Assembly (NCBI GenBank): GCA_021151605.1
Contig: JAGKWZ010000032.1
Location: forward strand, 1-32,246
Length of the DNA stretch: 32,246 nucleotides
Source of the DNA: Verrucomicrobiaceae bacterium
GTDB taxonomy: Bacteria > Verrucomicrobiota > Verrucomicrobiia > Verrucomicrobiales > Verrucomicrobiaceae
Reading direction: 5' to 3'
Shown piece after piece: positions 30,660 to 32,246 of the stretch; position 1 is the stretch's first letter; the number at the start of each line of letters is the position of its first letter. Made by a program: the position numbers and the translations under genes. The notes beneath the pieces were generated by a model. It was given only the letters and a program-made list of their open reading frames with translations, did not search any database and was not told the origin of the DNA.

Positions 30660-31952
30660 CTACACCACATGCTCGCCCTTGAGCACGTCGTCCAACGTCT
30701 GGCGCTCGCGCACGATGTGGGCGGCGTCGCCATCGACGAGGATCTCGGCGGGCATGGGGCGGGTGTTGTAGTTCGAGGCCATGGTGAAGCCGTAGGCTCC
30801 AGCGCTCATGGCGGCGATGTAGTCGCCCTCTTTCACGAGCGGGATCTCGCGATTCTGGGCCAGGTAGTCGCCCGTCTCGCAGATGGGGCCGACGACATCC
30901 ACGACTTCGGTTTCCGCCGTGGTGGGCTGCGTCAGCGGCACGATCTGGTGCCAGCCTTCATACAGCGTCGGGCGGATGAGGTCGTTCATGCCAGCATCGA
31001 CGATCTTGAAGGTCTTCGCGCCACCGCGTTTCTCATAAAGCACCTGGGTCAAAAGAACGCCGGCATTGCCGACCATGAAACGCCCGGGCTCGCAGAGAAT
31101 GCGCAGGCCAAGTGGCTTCAGCAGAGGCACCACGGCGCTGGCATAGACTTCGATGGTCAGCGGATGCAGCTCGCCATTCGCCTGCCACCAGTCGGCGCTT
31201 CCGGAGTCGAGCGACTGCCGGTAATTGATGCCGATGCCGCCGCCGATGCTGAAGAACTGGAGGTCATACTTGGCCTTCATTTCTTCCACGAGCGGGGTCA
31301 CTTTCTTCACGGCTTCCACATATGGGTCCACGCTGGTGAGCTGGGAGCCGATGTGCATTTGTAGGCCACGGATCTCGAGGTTCGGCATCTCGCTGGCGAT
31401 GCGCGCATACACCTCGCCGATGCGGTCGAAGTCGATGCCGAATTTGTTCTCGCTCTTGCCGGTGGTGATCTTCGCGTGCGTCTTCGCATCCACGTTTGGG
31501 TTCACTCGCACAGCCACGGGAGCTTTCTTGCCGATCTCGCCCGCCACTTGATTGATGTAGCGCAACTCAGCTTCGGACTCGGCATTGATGCAATACACGC
31601 CCTGCTCCAGAGCATAGACGATCTCGTCGCGAGTCTTGCCCACGCCTGCAAAGGTGCATTTGCCAGCCTGGCCACCCGCTTTGATCACGCGGTAAAGCTC
31701 GCCCGCTGAGACGATGTCGAAGCCGCCACCGAGCTTCGCGATGGTGCTGAGCACGGCGAGGTTCGAGTTTGCCTTCACCGCGTAGCAGATCAGGTGATCC
31801 AGCTCGCCGAGCGCCGCATCGAGACGCGTGAAGTGGCTCGTGATCGTGCCTTTGGAATAGACATAAAGAGGCGTGCCGTGTTTCTGCGCCAGGCCCTGGA
31901 GACTGACGTTTTCACAGAAGAGCTGACCCTGAGAGTAATGGAAGCTATGCAT
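30660..31952 (-). CDS. lysA: Diaminopimelate decarboxylase
   Basis: This 430-residue PLP enzyme (fold type III) decarboxylates meso-diaminopimelate to L-lysine, the last step of lysine synthesis. Key features are the Schiff-base lysine K60 in ICYAVKANSN, GGGFDIVSAGEL, NPNVDAKTHAKITTGKSENK, the substrate region LQMHIGSQL, FSIGGGIGI, CEPGRFMVGNAG and the dimer-contributed cysteine in GPICETGD. The C-terminal SAGAYGFTMASNYNTRPMPAEI is typical of LysA and not of ornithine or arginine decarboxylases. No other lysine genes are in the window. A formylglycine-enzyme-like gene lies upstream on the same strand. Confidence 0.96.
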   Translation of the reverse strand: MHSFHYSQGQLFCENVSLQGLAQKHGTPLYVYSKGTITSHFTRLDAALGELDHLICYAVKANSNLAVLSTIAKLGGGFDIVSAGELYRVIKAGGQAGKCTFAGVGKTRDEIVYALEQGVYCINAESEAELRYINQVAGEIGKKAPVAVRVNPNVDAKTHAKITTGKSENKFGIDFDRIGEVYARIASEMPNLEIRGLQMHIGSQLTSVDPYVEAVKKVTPLVEEMKAKYDLQFFSIGGGIGINYRQSLDSGSADWWQANGELHPLTIEVYASAVVPLLKPLGLRILCEPGRFMVGNAGVLLTQVLYEKRGGAKTFKIVDAGMNDLIRPTLYEGWHQIVPLTQPTTAETEVVDVVGPICETGDYLAQNREIPLVKEGDYIAAMSAGAYGFTMASNYNTRPMPAEILVDGDAAHIVRERQTLDDVLKGEHVV

Positions 31953-32009
31953 ACGAGGGCGCGCTAGATAGGCGGAAAGCCTGGGAGCGCAAGGCGCATA
32001 GCAGCTGCC

Positions 32010-32246
32010 TCATGGGGCAGGACCCTTCTTCACCGTCGCAGGCTTCATCGCCACATCGAGGACGATTCGGAAGCCGTAGTTGGGCTGGGCTCTGCCGGGG
32101 CGGGCACCGATGTGGAAGTCGGGCTTGGCCTGGCGGGACTGGCCGCTGGCCCAGGAGCCGCCGCGGAGGCCGTAGAGCGCGACGTTGCCATCGCCTACGC
32201 TGTCGGGTGCAGGCGTGTCCACCCATTCGGCGACGTTGCCAAAGAG
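32010..32246 (-). CDS. Formylglycine-generating-enzyme-like (SUMF1) protein, C-terminal part
   Basis: Only the last 78 codons are inside the window; the frame is open to the edge. It reads LFGNVAEWVDTPAPD, then ALYGLRGGSWASG and, near the end, GFRIVLDV. This is the GNVxEW ... LRGGSW ... GFR pattern of the SUMF1/FGE-sulfatase-modifying fold. True FGEs oxidise a sulfatase cysteine to formylglycine, but many SUMF1-domain proteins have other roles (EgtB-like enzymes, effector domains). The part that would hold the catalytic cysteines cannot be judged here. The tail (AMKPATVKKGPAP) is a short basic extension. Confidence 0.85.
   Translation of the reverse strand, partial: LFGNVAEWVDTPAPDSVGDGNVALYGLRGGSWASGQSRQAKPDFHIGARPGRAQPNYGFRIVLDVAMKPATVKKGPAP

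Overview
The window looks like a chromosomal stretch from a free-living Verrucomicrobiota bacterium (Verrucomicrobiaceae/Prosthecobacter-like). This rests on the mix of families: giant secreted beta-helix and Ig-rich proteins, a BlaI plus M56 regulatory pair, a sulfatase-modifying-factor-type protein, GC-rich sequence and mostly weak Shine-Dalgarno signals. The phylum is an inference. No rRNA, tRNA, CRISPR array, phage or insertion sequence was recognised.

Layout. (1) 417-4499: a large secreted protein with two parallel beta-helix units, a Calx-beta domain, Ig-like domains and a C-terminal module. (2) 4551-8331: a Tas-like aldo/keto reductase, a convergent radical SAM/SPASM enzyme, and glycerol kinase. 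(3) 8341-10960: two near-identical palindromic operators, a BlaI repressor and an M56 membrane protease whose outer part is a Wzz/GumC-like coiled-coil domain. (4) 10970-14710: a NAPE-PLD-like metallo-beta-lactamase-fold hydrolase, 5-formyltetrahydrofolate cyclo-ligase, a small lipoprotein, a class V aminotransferase and a small conserved-looking ORF. (5) 14726-18223: a second giant secreted protein whose C-terminal module resembles that of the first. (6) 18300-21229: a REP-like element, a ferritin-like diiron protein, IspH, and a membrane-protein/winged-helix-regulator operon with three CTTTG-type palindromes. (7) 21234-30621: a cystathionine gamma-synthase-family enzyme, then a phosphate/lipid cluster: DAG-kinase-like protein, PhoR, PhoB, and divergently a GT4 glycosyltransferase, a PlcP-type metallophosphoesterase and PhoU. 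A parvulin and a lipoprotein follow. (8) 30660-32246: LysA and the C-terminal end of a formylglycine-generating-enzyme-like protein running off the window.

How the genes may work together. The most coherent unit is 22495-28416. A PhoB/PhoR pair and PhoU surround an overlapping glycosyltransferase/metallophosphoesterase gene pair. The metallophosphoesterase matches the PlcP phospholipase C type better than LpxH. In other bacteria PlcP plus a GT4 enzyme swaps phospholipids for glycolipids under phosphate starvation, and a DAG kinase could return diacylglycerol to phosphatidate. The second notable unit is the BlaI/M56 pair, where the usual beta-lactam sensor is replaced by a polysaccharide co-polymerase-like domain. 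This suggests a derepression switch that reads the cell envelope or exopolysaccharide. Both functional readings are inferences from domain make-up and gene order.
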